Shown: one piece after another, positions 34,853 to 45,945 of the stretch | Position numbering within the stretch: the first letter of the stretch is position 1 | Layout: each line of letters opens with the position of its first letter | Assembly (NCBI RefSeq): GCF_000003815.2 | Contig: NC_049984.1 | Coordinates: 17,720 to 69,429, forward strand | From: Branchiostoma floridae | Lineage: Eukaryota > Chordata > Leptocardii > Amphioxiformes > Branchiostomatidae | DNA: 51,710 nt | Direction of reading: 5' to 3' | Made by a program: the position numbers and the translations under genes | Notes under the pieces: generated by a model | Database searches by the model: none | Told to the model about the DNA's origin: nothing | The model's input: the letters and a program-made list of their open reading frames with translations, nothing else

Positions 34853-35420
34853 TTAACTATAAACTGTACTCGTAGTAGCATTTAGCCGTGTAGATTGGTG
34901 ACTTCAGGTGTTTGAATAAGATTAAAAAGTAATCATTTTATGCGGATATTGGCTACAACCTAATAATTTTTATTCCTTCATTCTTTACAGTGCATTATTT
35001 GGGCAAAAACAATTCAGCATCTGTGACAACAGTATAATACATGTACAAAACTTATATTTTTGATAATCCAAAACAAATTCATCACTGAAAATTGTAAAAT
35101 GTAGAGGACTGACCGATGTGTTGAATATAAACACTTGTCATGGATTGAACTGTATACACCAGACTTAGAGTGTAAACCAAAGATGTACATATTCTGACAA
35201 ACAAAGAAAGAAGAGACTACAAATTGCTAACAAACATATCTCACTGCCGCCAACCTAGGGCTTGGGATCGATTGATCAAGTTGCTGGGACTGCAATCGTG
35301 GCTTTTTAAAAATGTTTCAGTGATGATTGTCATAATGCTGTTAGAGCAAATCTACAATTCCGTAGTCAAACTCATTAGTTAATGCACTAGTTATTTTCAT
35401 TTCTTAGTGTTCTCAATAAA
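34853..35420 (+). promoter_or_regulatory. 3' UTR of gene 2 with polyadenylation signal
   Basis: AATAAA at 35415-35420, in sequence similar to 15482-16069. Similarity between the two gene regions continues to about 35690, which marks the right edge of the duplicated unit. Confidence 0.6.
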
Positions 35421-35840
35421 TACAACATGCAATGGAATATATTCTGGTCTCTTGTTGTCCCTTACTACATGAGATTACATAATATATCCACACGTTGACT
35501 ATAAATGTAGGTGCTGATGCAGTTTTATTTGAGATTTCTCTTAAATACGGTATTTTTATGCCCCTCCCTTCATCTTTCAAGACTATATAGTCTATGATTT
35601 CGCAGAGGTGACTGGCGTAGCTCAAAGGTGATCTGCGAGAAATGATTGCTTATTTTTGACGCTTCATTTGTTTAAGCATAGAATAAGCACAGCCACCATA
35701 TCCAACTTTTTGTTCCTCCCTCATGATATTATCATCATACAAATCATTTACATGCTGGCCAATTCCTACTGTTTTATCAATAGATCATTGGACATGGGCT
35801 CAACCAATCAGAGGTAAGGACACAGGGGTGATGACGTATT

Positions 35841-38800
35841 TCAAAATGAGAAGACAGGTTTGCCCAGATTGGCTGTGAGGGCGCGCAGACTGTCCAGCAG
35901 GACGATGACCCCGCGAACTTTGCTGGGGGGCAGGATGGACGATACCATGTGGTGCAGCTGGCAGGGGTCCGTGTAGCCCAGCGCCTCCAGCGTACTGCAG
36001 GGAAAATGTACGAGTGGTTAGAGAAATATGTCTACTGGTCTATAGTGGTAGTGCTGGACTTGTATGTTTTACTTCCTACAAGTCACTACATGCAACAAGG
36101 AAAAAATTCTCTTACCGGTTGTCCAGCCCTCCCTATGGAACTTACCGGTTGTCCAGCCCCCCTGATGACCCTTACCGGTTGTCCAGTTCCCCCTGATGAC
36201 CCTTACCGGTTGTCCAGCCCCCTGATGACCCTTACCGGTTGTCCAGTTCCCCCTGATGACCCTTACCGGTTGTCCAGCCCCCCTGATGACCCTTACCGGT
36301 TGTCCAGGCGCCCCTTAATGACCCCGCACTGGTTGACTGTTTCCTCCGCCAGCCGGGGATGCACGCCCCAGTCGTACCCGGCAGGCTCCATCACGCCCAG
36401 CACGTGGCGCAGCCGCGTCTCCAACACAGTTGTCCGGACCCGCGCCTCCATGGAGGTGTTCTGTTGGGGACGCGAGCGATGTTTAATGCGTGCGCACAGC
36501 AAAGATCTTAGTAAACAGGGCATGCATGTTGTTTGAAAGTTTGGGCAACATCAGATCCGGATCACAAATAAAGCGTGGTGGACATCAACAGTCTCAAACT
36601 CCTACAGCAAGACTTTCTTTCCTTGAACTTCAAATCTATCAAACTCTCTGTGTTTTCCTACTATATATAACCTTCAAGCCTTCACAAACAGTGTTCGCTG
36701 CTATCTCCCAGAAAAATAATTTCCACTGTCCATCATCGTACTTTATTGCCGAGACGTTATTTGAATTGTTTCGTCGTGTTGATAGCATCCTACGATATGC
36801 TATAAGACATTGCTAAGCTTCCCGCACCTCCTTCTCGGCCTCCTCCCGTATCTTCTCCGCGATGTTCCTGAGCGTGAATCCGTACAGCCGCCGGCGCTGG
36901 AACACGTACTGCAGGATCTGCATGTCCAGCTGGAAGGCGAGCTCCCCCACCACCCGCAGACATCCGGGACAGCCAGGCCGGCAACTCTGCGCGCTGTGGC
37001 TGCACCGCCCGCGCGAACCGCAAGGAGTCGCTGCTGCACGTGTGACACCAGCTGGGGAACATAAAAACCGTTAAGTAACTATAGATTATCCAGTACCAAG
37101 GCCAGGCCCAGTGTTAGAAGTTGCCCGCCCACCACGCGCAAGCACCCGGGGCAGCCCGGCCGGCAGCTCCGCGAGCTGTGGCTGCACCGCCCGCGAAAAC
37201 CTCCAGGAGACGCCGCTGCACGCGTGCCACCAGCTGGGGACATAGAAACCGTGAACTTGTCGTATCCTAAACTGTTAGTGTAGATTATCTAGAACCACAT
37301 CTAGGAATTTTGTCAACACCTATCCGTGCTTGTATCTAAATAAATCTTCAGATGGGCAGAAACAAGTTTGCACAAATCACAAACCTGTCCGCTGCAGTGC
37401 AGGCCCCGGTCCGCTAGGCGTCGCGCTTGAGTCCCGCCGGATGCGCTCCTGTACCGCCGCCAGACTGTCGTTCGCCGCCTCCCAACACATCTGGCACGGC
37501 GACTCCGCATGTCGGTCTGATGGGGATGAAACAAGGCAATCAGAGATGGCAGACTTCACCCCTCACTCCCTCACCTTATTTTGATGCTTCCAGACCAAGG
37601 ACTCACCAAGGTGAATGAACATAGCAGCGCTGAGACTATCATATGGCAACGCCGCACTGTGCAGATTGGGAATTTCGGACACATGAGAACAGACAGGCCC
37701 ACACACAGACAGGCGGACAAGCCCACGCATAGACAGACATGCCCACAGATAGACAGACAAGACAAACGACGGCACTGAACACGAAAACTCTCATGAAAAC
37801 TAAAACTAGCGAGTTCGGCTAGTAAATTTCAAGCAGACGTTGGGAGGATAAATAATGCTGTTTTTTTGGCTGTGCCCTTTTTCTGGTCTTGTTAGCAACA
37901 ATGAAAAAAAAGCAAGAAAAACGAGGCGGCCAGAAAACTTACGAATTTCTCTCCCGATATCTGCTTGTATATGGCGGCTGTGCCTGTGTTGTGTGATGTC
38001 ATGTCCCTCACCTCTGCTTGAGGATCCAGCAGGGGTATGCGGGGACACCGGAGTCGCCTCGCCAGTAGGCACCACGGGAAGGGAGGTGTCTGCCAGACAC
38101 TCCGCTAGGCGCCGCTCGTACCGGTCCGCACGGCATGCTGGGAATCCAACATGAACAGTTACACTTCAACCCAGAGGAGATAATGAAATAATCCCAGCAT
38201 TCCTTTCAAGACACATTTCCGCAATGCACATTCCAAATGAGCGACTGCAAGAAATCGTTTACAGAAAAGTAACTTCACAGAAACCAATCAGACGTACTCT
38301 GCAAATGTTGTTTATCCGGAGATCTTGTCGTCCTCTGGTTGCGTTTGACCTTGACTGGAGTGGAGGTCACCTGAGGCTGACTGAAGCTGACGATCCTCTC
38401 GGCCAGCCGGTCCGCCCAGCTGTTCAACAGGTCCTCCTCGGCAGCGGACAGGCTTCGGCCCGCGTCTCTCCCCGGGCCTGGCGCGCTCCTCTCCGGCCCA
38501 GCCGCCAGGACTGAGTCCGACATGTTCTCCTCGATCGTCCGACACGTCTGACACCGGCGGTTGCCCATGGTTACAGGCGGGAAGTCGGTCAGGTTACCCC
38601 CGCTCGTCTGACACGCCTGGCATCTCCGGTCGCCCCTGGTTACGGCCGGGGACATGCGCTGTACGAGCGACTGTGTCCAGCGATCCACCAGTCCCTCCTC
38701 CTCTGCAGACAGATTCCCGCTCGTGGCTGCGGGTTTGTCGGGAGAACCTGGTTCTGGTGACGTCCCCCGACCCCCCGGGGACGGTCCCGCCAAGGGTGGG

Positions 38801-40042
38801 GAGGCAGGGGCGCTCCCAGGAGTCTGCACAACTGTTTAGAAAGAACACGATGTTAATGTCAACTGGTATCCACTAGACCAACTATGTTTCTACTTGTACC
38901 TGAAATACAAAGCTCAACCCAACCCAATTGTATTGGATATTCTGCTTCCGGGCAAACTTTAGAAAGATATTAGGTCCACATTCTGCAAACCAAAGTAATG
39001 TTACCCTGACCTCGCACAGTCTTAAACTAGTAAGAAATGACATGCTTAAAGCTAGACTCAAAGGAACCCACACATCTAAGCTGAAACCAAGGCCTAGCAC
39101 CCCCTCAGTCCCACCTGTTCCCTGCTCCCGTAAGATCCTCCCCCCCCCCTTACAGGAGTACCCCCCTCCGGCGGCACCCCCTCACCCGTCCCACCTGTTT
39201 CCTGCTCCCGTAAGACCCTGTCCAGTGAGGCCTGCGCCCTGGCCGCCCTCATCTCGCTGTACAGGACCTCCAGCTGCAGCTTCAGTCGGCTGTTAGCACC
39301 CCCCTCCAGGACCCCCCCCCCTCCGGCGGCACCCCCTCAGTCCCACCTGTTTCCTGCTCCCGTAAGACCCTGTCCAGTGAGGCCTGCGCCCTGGCCGCTC
39401 TCATCTCGCTGTACAGGACCTCCAGCTGCAGCTTCAGTCGGCTGTTCTCCCGCGCCAGGTCATAGTTACTCCGATCAAGGTCAACCTTTCAATGTCGCCA
39501 AACAAATGTAAAACAACAATTAATTGAATATGTAACGTTACGTGTAATGTAGGGTAGCTTTGCTTCTATCTATTACATCATAGACTCTGTGCCCCCAGCG
39601 AAGAGGCGTAGACGATGTGCAATTACTTTTCAAAAATATCGTAGTAGAGTGGAATCTATTGTAACGTTGTACTTACATTAGCGGCATCCTCATAAATACG
39701 TAAATCAACGTCTAGAGGTAAATATGCAAAGGTTAGGTGTAACAGGTCGTTAAGTGCCATATAACCAGCCGCCGCCACATGCTGAAGTCGTGAGGTAGCC
39801 GTGGCGAGGAGGGAAGGTACATTCACTGATGTCCAAACTTCATATCATACCTTTACAAACTAGCAAATGCTCCTTCCTCCGTCGCCATGGCTAGTCCTGA
39901 CTACGGGAAGCCGGTGCGTTACGCCGAAGGGCGGCTATACAACACAGAAATAAATTTAAAAATACCGAACCTCTTTCTCCACCTGGTCCAGGTACTCCTT
40001 CAGAGGGGATTCCTCGTCTCCGGTCCTCGCACTTTCCGCCAT
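35841..40042 (-). CDS. SPATC1L-like: Speriolin-like protein (SPATC1/SPATC1L family), 514 aa
   Basis: Minus-strand exons, all phases consistent: 40042-39971, 39485-39347, 38831-38298, 38137-38012, 37516-37385, 37051-36828, 36460-36297, 35994-35841. Begins [20 protein letters not shown]; exon 2 is a coiled-coil-like stretch ([20 protein letters not shown]). The middle is proline/serine-rich with several CxxC motifs ([27 protein letters not shown]). The C-terminal part is the speriolin C-terminal domain: [50 protein letters not shown], and ends GKPVFSF. In vertebrates speriolin is a centrosomal/sperm-neck protein of spermatogenic cells; that role is family knowledge, not shown here. Exon fragments are duplicated near exons 2 and 6 and the exon 7 donor is part of a minisatellite. 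The gene runs opposite to gene 2. Confidence 0.8.
36111..36308 (-). repeat. 30-bp minisatellite duplicating the 5' splice site of speriolin exon 7
   Basis: Seven units starting at 36111, 36141, 36171, 36202, 36231, 36262 and 36292. On the minus strand each reads CTGGACAACCG then GTAAGG, i.e. exon end plus splice donor. Only the 36297 junction continues the reading frame; reading past it meets TAA at once, so the other six are spare donors within the intron. Confidence 0.95.
37112..37240 (-). pseudogene. Partial duplicate of speriolin exon 6
   Basis: Lies between exons 5 and 6. It begins with the same acceptor (CCCCAG) and phase, and encodes [20 protein letters not shown] like the true exon ([20 protein letters not shown]). 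It diverges before the conserved [12 protein letters not shown] segment and reaches a stop. Either a dead exon copy or an alternative terminal exon. Confidence 0.6.
37681..37768. repeat. Short imperfect CAGACAGGC/CCCACA-type repeat
   Basis: Imperfect tandem repeats of ACAGACAGGCCCACACA-like units in intron 4 of the speriolin-like gene. Confidence 0.6.
39105..39300 (-). repeat. Tandem partial copies of speriolin exon 2 and its donor
   Basis: 39190-39291 repeats the 3' two thirds of exon 2 (39346-39450) nearly exactly, including the donor; a third shorter piece with the donor and exon end is at about 39107-39136. The second copy lacks the 5' part of the exon; a chance acceptor there would join out of frame. 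Poly-C tracts separate the copies. Confidence 0.75.
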
Positions 40043-40405
40043 GCTGACGCCTAACCCCCTCACACAGCCTCAGCACCAGCGTGTTGATGTCGCTCCCCCA
40101 ACTCGAACCCTGCAGCAGTTGTTGAGCGCGTTCTATTGTGACGCGGGTACGTTCTTTCGAACGTCACACTGGCGGGTTCGGTTCGATTGTGGCGTTTTTT
40201 CTTTTTTACGTGACAAAAGAGAACGTTTATAAGAGGGATTTTCTCGCTATTTTCGCTATATTTTTGGCATCTGCAACAACAACAACAACATTTGTATGGT
40301 GATATGTGACAAACCAACAGCGCCACCTATCTCTTTTGAGAAGACTCGCAGTACTAGTGCAGCTAATGGAGGGTAATAGTCAGATTCCTCGGCAGTTGGA
40401 CATTA

Positions 40406-41280
40406 GGCCATGTTGATTTGATTATATGGATGACATCCTCCGGGAACTCCAAAATTGATGCGAGCGAGCGAATAAAAAAAAAGTTTGGCCAAAAAAAAAA
40501 GTTGGCTTCAGTATGTAATCAAAGTGGCCAGGAAGGTTGAACATAGGACTACAAACACATAGTATGGTATACCAACAGTTAGATGTTGCGACCAGTACAT
40601 CATACGGGTGCAAAACATTTTTTTCTTCTTGGACCAATCTGAAATAAACAGACCTGAAAAAAAAATCAGACGAACGGGGTTCGCCAATCGCAAAATGATC
40701 ACACTATGTCGGCGGGTGTTTGGGGTCTTACCGGGCCAAAAAGACAACAAAAGCGAAGTGAGTAGAGGTTATAGTCACTCGTACCAAGTTTCTACATGCA
40801 AAGGTACAGACACAGTTAGCCTTTATGACATGAAGATGGGATTTTAAAATGCCAGTGGTAGTCCAATGATCCTTTGTAGCAAAATTGACCAATTACCATT
40901 GTTTTGAGTATCAGTTCTCAAGTTTCACAGACAATCAGGTCCAGGTTCAGGTCCACCTGGATCCTCTGGACCTGATCCTCTGGACCTGAACGGGACCTAT
41001 CCTGAATTAACTGGTACATGTACAAACCCCTACCAAAAATCCTTTTTTCTTTCTTTCTGTCCTTTCACATCTTATTCTTTGACTTTTGAGATTTATTTCG
41101 GCATTCTATGGCATTAGTTACCTGTTTTCTGATACTTTTTTTCAATCTACGGAATATTTGTGCTCATTTTACAGCTGCTTTGCACAATTTACTGTGTGGT
41201 CCAAAACTTTTTTTTTTTTTGAAATGGCCGAAAATTGGTGCGAGCGCGGATGTCATCCATATAATCAAATCAACATGGCC
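40406..41280. mobile_element. Composite MITE copy 2 (PIF/Harbinger-like ends)
   Basis: Same inverted ends as copy 1 (GGCCATGTTGATTTGATTA and mirror) flanked by TTA at 40403-40405 and 41281-41283. 875 bp. Includes the nested hAT-like segment 40580-41032 with flanks CCAACAGT and CCAAAAAT. It lies just upstream of the speriolin-like gene. Confidence 0.85.
40580..41032 (-). mobile_element. hAT-like MITE nested in composite MITE copy 2
   Basis: Corresponds base for base in arrangement to 1272-1717 of copy 1; both are inverted relative to the intact element at 41439. Flanking 8-bp repeats have decayed (40572-40579 and 41033-41040). Confidence 0.7.
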
Positions 41281-41438
41281 TTACCGGAAGAAGAAGAAGT
41301 TCAAGTGAGTAAAAAAAAAAAAAAACATCCTTGTCAACTTGCGCCTGTGACAAGCTTCCTTTACTAGTAAGTATCTATTCTAACTGAGGTTCGCTCATCC
41401 ATGCTGAAAAGGAAAACCATCAGAGGAGCGAACTGGAG

Positions 41439-41857
41439 TAGGGCTGGGTACCGGTACAGGAAATCCAGGTCCGGTCCAAAGAATCAGGTCCAGGTCCGGA
41501 CCTGAACCTGATGCATCATGTATGATTCATACCAATGGTCCATTTCACTACAAAGTAATCTGTTTGGTGGAGTATTAGACTTACACTGGCGTCTTAAAAT
41601 CCTACAACGCTAACTGCACCCGTACGATTGACTGTAAAACTTGGTAGAAATGACTATAAACTCTACTCTACTTCACTCTTGTTATTTTCTTCCACCTGCA
41701 TGGCCCAAAACGTGTGAATGCCTGATCAAACAATATGTTAATTTTCTAATCGGTCCAACATCCGGTCCCCCTAATTTTTTCAAGTCCGGCTTTTCTGGAC
41801 CGGTCCAACAAGAAAAACCGGTTTTGTAACGGTACGATGTACCGATACCCAGCCCTA
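41439..41857 (+). mobile_element. Intact hAT MITE
   Basis: Perfectly bounded: TAGGGCTGGGTACCGGTAC at the left, GTACCGATACCCAGCCCTA at the right (one mismatch in 19). The 8-bp target duplication AACTGGAG lies at 41431-41438 and 41858-41865. Interior rich in CAGGTCCGGACCTG-type palindromes. No ORF; must rely on a transposase elsewhere. Confidence 0.9.
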
Positions 41858-41869
41858 AACTGGAGCTAG

Positions 41870-44800
41870 ACTACGGCATCAGGCTTCTGTCGGAAGCAAC
41901 CTTACGTACCACCGTGCACCGCCGACGAAGGCTAGACATTACTCAATTTACCAAACTTACTCAAGCAACTGGAAAATGGTCAGACGTTTCAGAGTAGTTG
42001 TAACTGTTACATGAACAATTTTTTAAAAGTTTGCATCTCAGCTAATGGACTAATAAAGCAGCATCATCAAAGCAGACAGAATGGATCTGAATGAATGGTT
42101 TTATTGCATAGAAAAAAAATTGCAGGCCACTTTTCATGGAGGTCATGCGGGGAGAGATGAAGGTCAGGTAAGATATAACAGAGATACAAATTTATACATC
42201 CAGTCCTAATCAATCTATCAACATATTCCATGACATTTACATGGTACAAAACATACAGTAGAGAAAAAAGCTACTCTCCAAGCAGAGGTTAGGCTCACAC
42301 TGATTTTGCCTTTTTTTATCGGGCTTTCTAATTTGTACCGTGTTCTAATGTCTCACGGCCGCTAGAAGCTAGTTCATGGTCCGTACGCGTTTGCCATTGC
42401 TACGTCAGTCTGACCAATACAACTTATCGTCTTGCTGTCTTGCTTGAGTGACGTCCATATTGATACTCTAACCTCCCCAACCGGCACTAGCTGCCATACA
42501 GACCACGGAGAGAAGGAGAAAGGAAGTCAGTCAACTCCGTTGTTTGTTTGGTGCATGACGTCATGCAAGTTTATTGTTGGCGGCTACGTCATGTCACCAA
42601 GGAGACGGTATGCTGATATGTGAGGTGACAAATGTTCGGCAGTGTTTGAGTGTGTAGTATTTTAAAGACAGCCGTGTTGGTGGTGTCGAAAGCTACACGT
42701 TATACGGTATCACATAAATATTCACCCGTTTGTGGTATCACATAAACGTTCACCCATATGTGGTATCACATAAACGTTCACCCGTTATATGGGTATCACA
42801 TAAATGTTCATCCATTTGTGGTATTACACAAATGTTTACCCGTTTGTGGTATCACATAAATGTTTGCCCGTTATATGGTATCACATAAATGTTCATCCAT
42901 TTGTGGTATCACACAAATGTTTACCCGTTTGTGGTATCACAATAACGTTTATGCGTTTGTGGTAGTAGGTAAAATTTCAGTTATTTGTGGCTGGTATCAC
43001 ATAGAAGTGTTTACTCATCCGTATTATTGTAATTTACATAATATGGTTGACCTGTTTGTGATATCGTATAAAATACATGTGTATATGGTATCACACAGAA
43101 GTTCAGCTCTACCGGCCATGGTTATGTACAAGTCTTTTCAACACAGACCTGGCTTGTGACAGAAACAGCACGGTCCTACAGTTGTCCTGTTTTTGTGCAA
43201 TTTGACGGAAAAGGGAACATCGCCTGTCATGGTCCCACCAAAACAGCACAACAATAGCGCCATTCCAGGGCTTTTGTTTTGAATCAAACCCAAAAGCTAA
43301 GTCCTCTCCATACAGGGTCACACTAGTGAGTTCTACGAACAGAGCAGCCATTAAAGAACTGATAAGTCTATGTGTGTTTGCCATCAGCATGTTTGACAGA
43401 AACTTTATCCATACTTGTACCTGTGGTCCACATCAATCTAAGTATCATTGATAATCATAACTTCAAATGTTATTGTTACATATAAAATAAGTCTCTCTCA
43501 CACTCATATAAAATATCTATAGAACACTTCACCATTAACTGTAACTTCTGGTGATGATATAATTCTAACATATTATATAAATTAGATTTAAGTTATTCTA
43601 GTACAAGTGTTGATTGTCGGCACTCAGAACTTACTGACTTATTATATTAACTCAAATCTGAGCCTTTATCATCAGAAACATCAACTTTATCATAAACAAC
43701 AAGAGAATCTGTTGGCACAGAAATGCAACTCAAGCTGACACTGGATGACTCACATGTTGGCATCTTTGGTGTCTTCCGCAATTCTTACTTGGGCTACACA
43801 CACACACATGTAACGTCTTGGTTCTCACATTTTTTAAGAAACTGAACAGTTGGGTAGAAAAAGAAGAACATACTTGTGGTGGTCTGTGACGATTTCCTGA
43901 CAGGCCCAGCTGCTGCCCCAGGAGACAGACAGTTAACACAGTAACACAGTAAGCTGGTCAACAATCACATAAATCCAAATAGATTAATTTTTAGCTTTTT
44001 ATGCATGAACAAACAGAAACATTCTAACAGTTGGACAATTCTGTTCTTCAACTGTAAGCACCATGGGCTTGATACATATGCTGAGGGGTGATTTTTCCTT
44101 TCTTCTTCTTTCAGTTCCAACCAATATTAATATAAGTGGCAAAAGGGCCAATAAGAACCAAGAAATGGCATTAGTGAGGCCTACGATAGTACAAAATTAC
44201 TCAGGGACAGGAGTGTGTAAACCAACGATGTACTGCACACACTTAATTGTGGAGACAAATATAGACAAACACTAGAAAACACTAACAACACTAAATCTGA
44301 TGCCTGATCTTACTCAGATCAAGCTAATGAACATTTTGGAAGACTTAGTAATATGTAATCATTATAGTATAAATAAAAGGTGAGAAGTCTTGCATAGAAT
44401 TCAAAACCTTAGTTTGTAAAAACCTGAAATAAAATTCAGACAGGCTATCCGATGGCAACAAGTCTGGGTGCCATCCCGATTAGTGTACCTTCATATGTGT
44501 ACATGTATGTGTACAGGCTAGCGTTTTCCACAATAGTTACAAGTACTGGTAGCCTGGGTACCATCCTCTGTAGTGCCCGCTGACTCAATACTTAAGTACT
44601 GGAGCAGACACAGCCTAACCAGCATGGTACATAGTCTACAAAACAAAGCTAGTCCGACAGGATAAATAGTGTAAGGACGTCCCACAGCTTCCATCCAGTG
44701 GACCAAGTCTCCTTCCCGCAGACTACCTACATGTACCACAGTCAAGAGAAACTTAATATGCAACCTCACCCAGAAACCAAGGGCATAACTTACATTTGGG

Positions 44801-45600
44801 GGCAAAACTATAAATTTTTACTTTTAGGCCTTCTACTGATGTCCACCAAAGCTCACTGTCACACCCTGTGACAACCCACACTTCTCTGTATGCGACACCC
44901 TTTTGAAAATCAGTAGGTGGCAGACAACAGGAGGAACCAGAACTGTGATTCTAACACTGTTTGGTACACTGCCTGCTCACAGCAGGTCCAGCTCAGCACT
45001 GGGCACAGATCCGTTCTCAAACCTGGAAGTGCACTTCTGCATAGGACTTTGCTCCGCTAAAAAAGAACAACTATATTGCACTGTAGTATCTACTTCATAT
45101 ATTGATTGCAGAACTGTTGAATTGTGGCTCTCAGTTCCAGAAAAGTAAAAATGCTTAACTGGAAGACAGACTGAAAAAGCAGCATGACCAAATGAAAACT
45201 GGCATCAGTGCGAGGAAATCTAACATAGCAGATTTCCATGCGCTGATGGCAAAAAGTATAATCTAGGCACAGATTTCTCCATAAAAAATACTCACCTTAA
45301 TAGTAGAGTAAAATAAATAAAGTCAAACTATGAAATTCTAACAACAAGACTTTCTGTTTATCCTAGTCAGCACACAGTTCTGTTCCCACAGTAAAATCTC
45401 TGTAAACACCTGAGTGGCAGGTGTAATACAGGTGACAGCACACCTGAGCGGCAGGTGTGATACATGTACAGGTGACAGCACACTTCCCTCCTTGTGTCCC
45501 CCCATCAGGACCAGCTGAAACCTGCAGTGTGCTGTAGTCTGCCTCCTGTCTCTCCTATCCTATTGGTGTTCCATGTTCCCATGGTGACAAAATAGGATCG
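41870..45600. other. Intergenic or long 3' UTR region with no recognised gene
   Basis: No ORF here matches a known family. On the minus strand a possible polyadenylation signal (plus-strand TTTATT near 42097) could end the sphingomyelinase-like transcript, which would mean a very long 3' UTR; this is speculative. A minisatellite occupies 42703-43110. Confidence 0.4.
42703..43110. repeat. About 27-bp minisatellite
   Basis: Imperfect units of the type GGTATCACATAAATGTTCAC followed by CCGTTTGT, about 12 copies, decaying to the right. Open frames within it come from the repeat and are not taken as genes. Confidence 0.85.
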
Positions 45601-45635
45601 CCATGGTTACAAATATGCCAATACAGCATCCAGTG

Positions 45636-45945
45636 ATGTGTGTCCCAAGGTTACAGACATGGCTGCCATGATAGTAAAATACACTGTTGCTGTGGTGATG
45701 GACATCGTTGTCTTGGTTACAGACATGCCTAATGCAGGAACAGCCATGGTTGTCGTGGTAACAGACTTTGTTGTCATGGCAACAGACATGGTTGACATAG
45801 TCCCAGACTTTGTTGTCGTGTCAACAGACATGGCTGCCATGGTCACAGAAATAGTTGTCATGGTCACAGACATGGTTGCAATGGTCATAGACATGGTTGC
45901 CATGGTAACAGATGTGGTTGCCATGGTCACAGAGTAGATTCGTAG
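45636..45945. repeat. 21-bp minisatellite overlapping the stop of a sphingomyelinase terminal exon
   Basis: Units like GTTGCCATGGTCACAGACATG, more regular on the right. The stop codon TGA (45927-45929 on the minus strand) and the last codons of the alternative terminal exon lie at the edge of the array, which suggests the array and the coding end share sequence. Confidence 0.8.

Noticed and set aside
36800-37062. Alternative minus-strand frame with [15 protein letters not shown] at the speriolin exon 6
   Set aside because: The previous exon ends in phase 1, which selects the frame running into [12 protein letters not shown]; the other frames do not connect.
42703-43110. CRISPR-like regular repeats
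   Set aside because: Units are adjacent and imperfect with no unique spacers; the context is eukaryotic, so it is a minisatellite.
45638-45937. Open frame with VTDMVAM repeats on the plus strand
   Set aside because: Product of a 21-bp minisatellite whose length is a multiple of three; no family similarity and it overlaps the end of a minus-strand exon.
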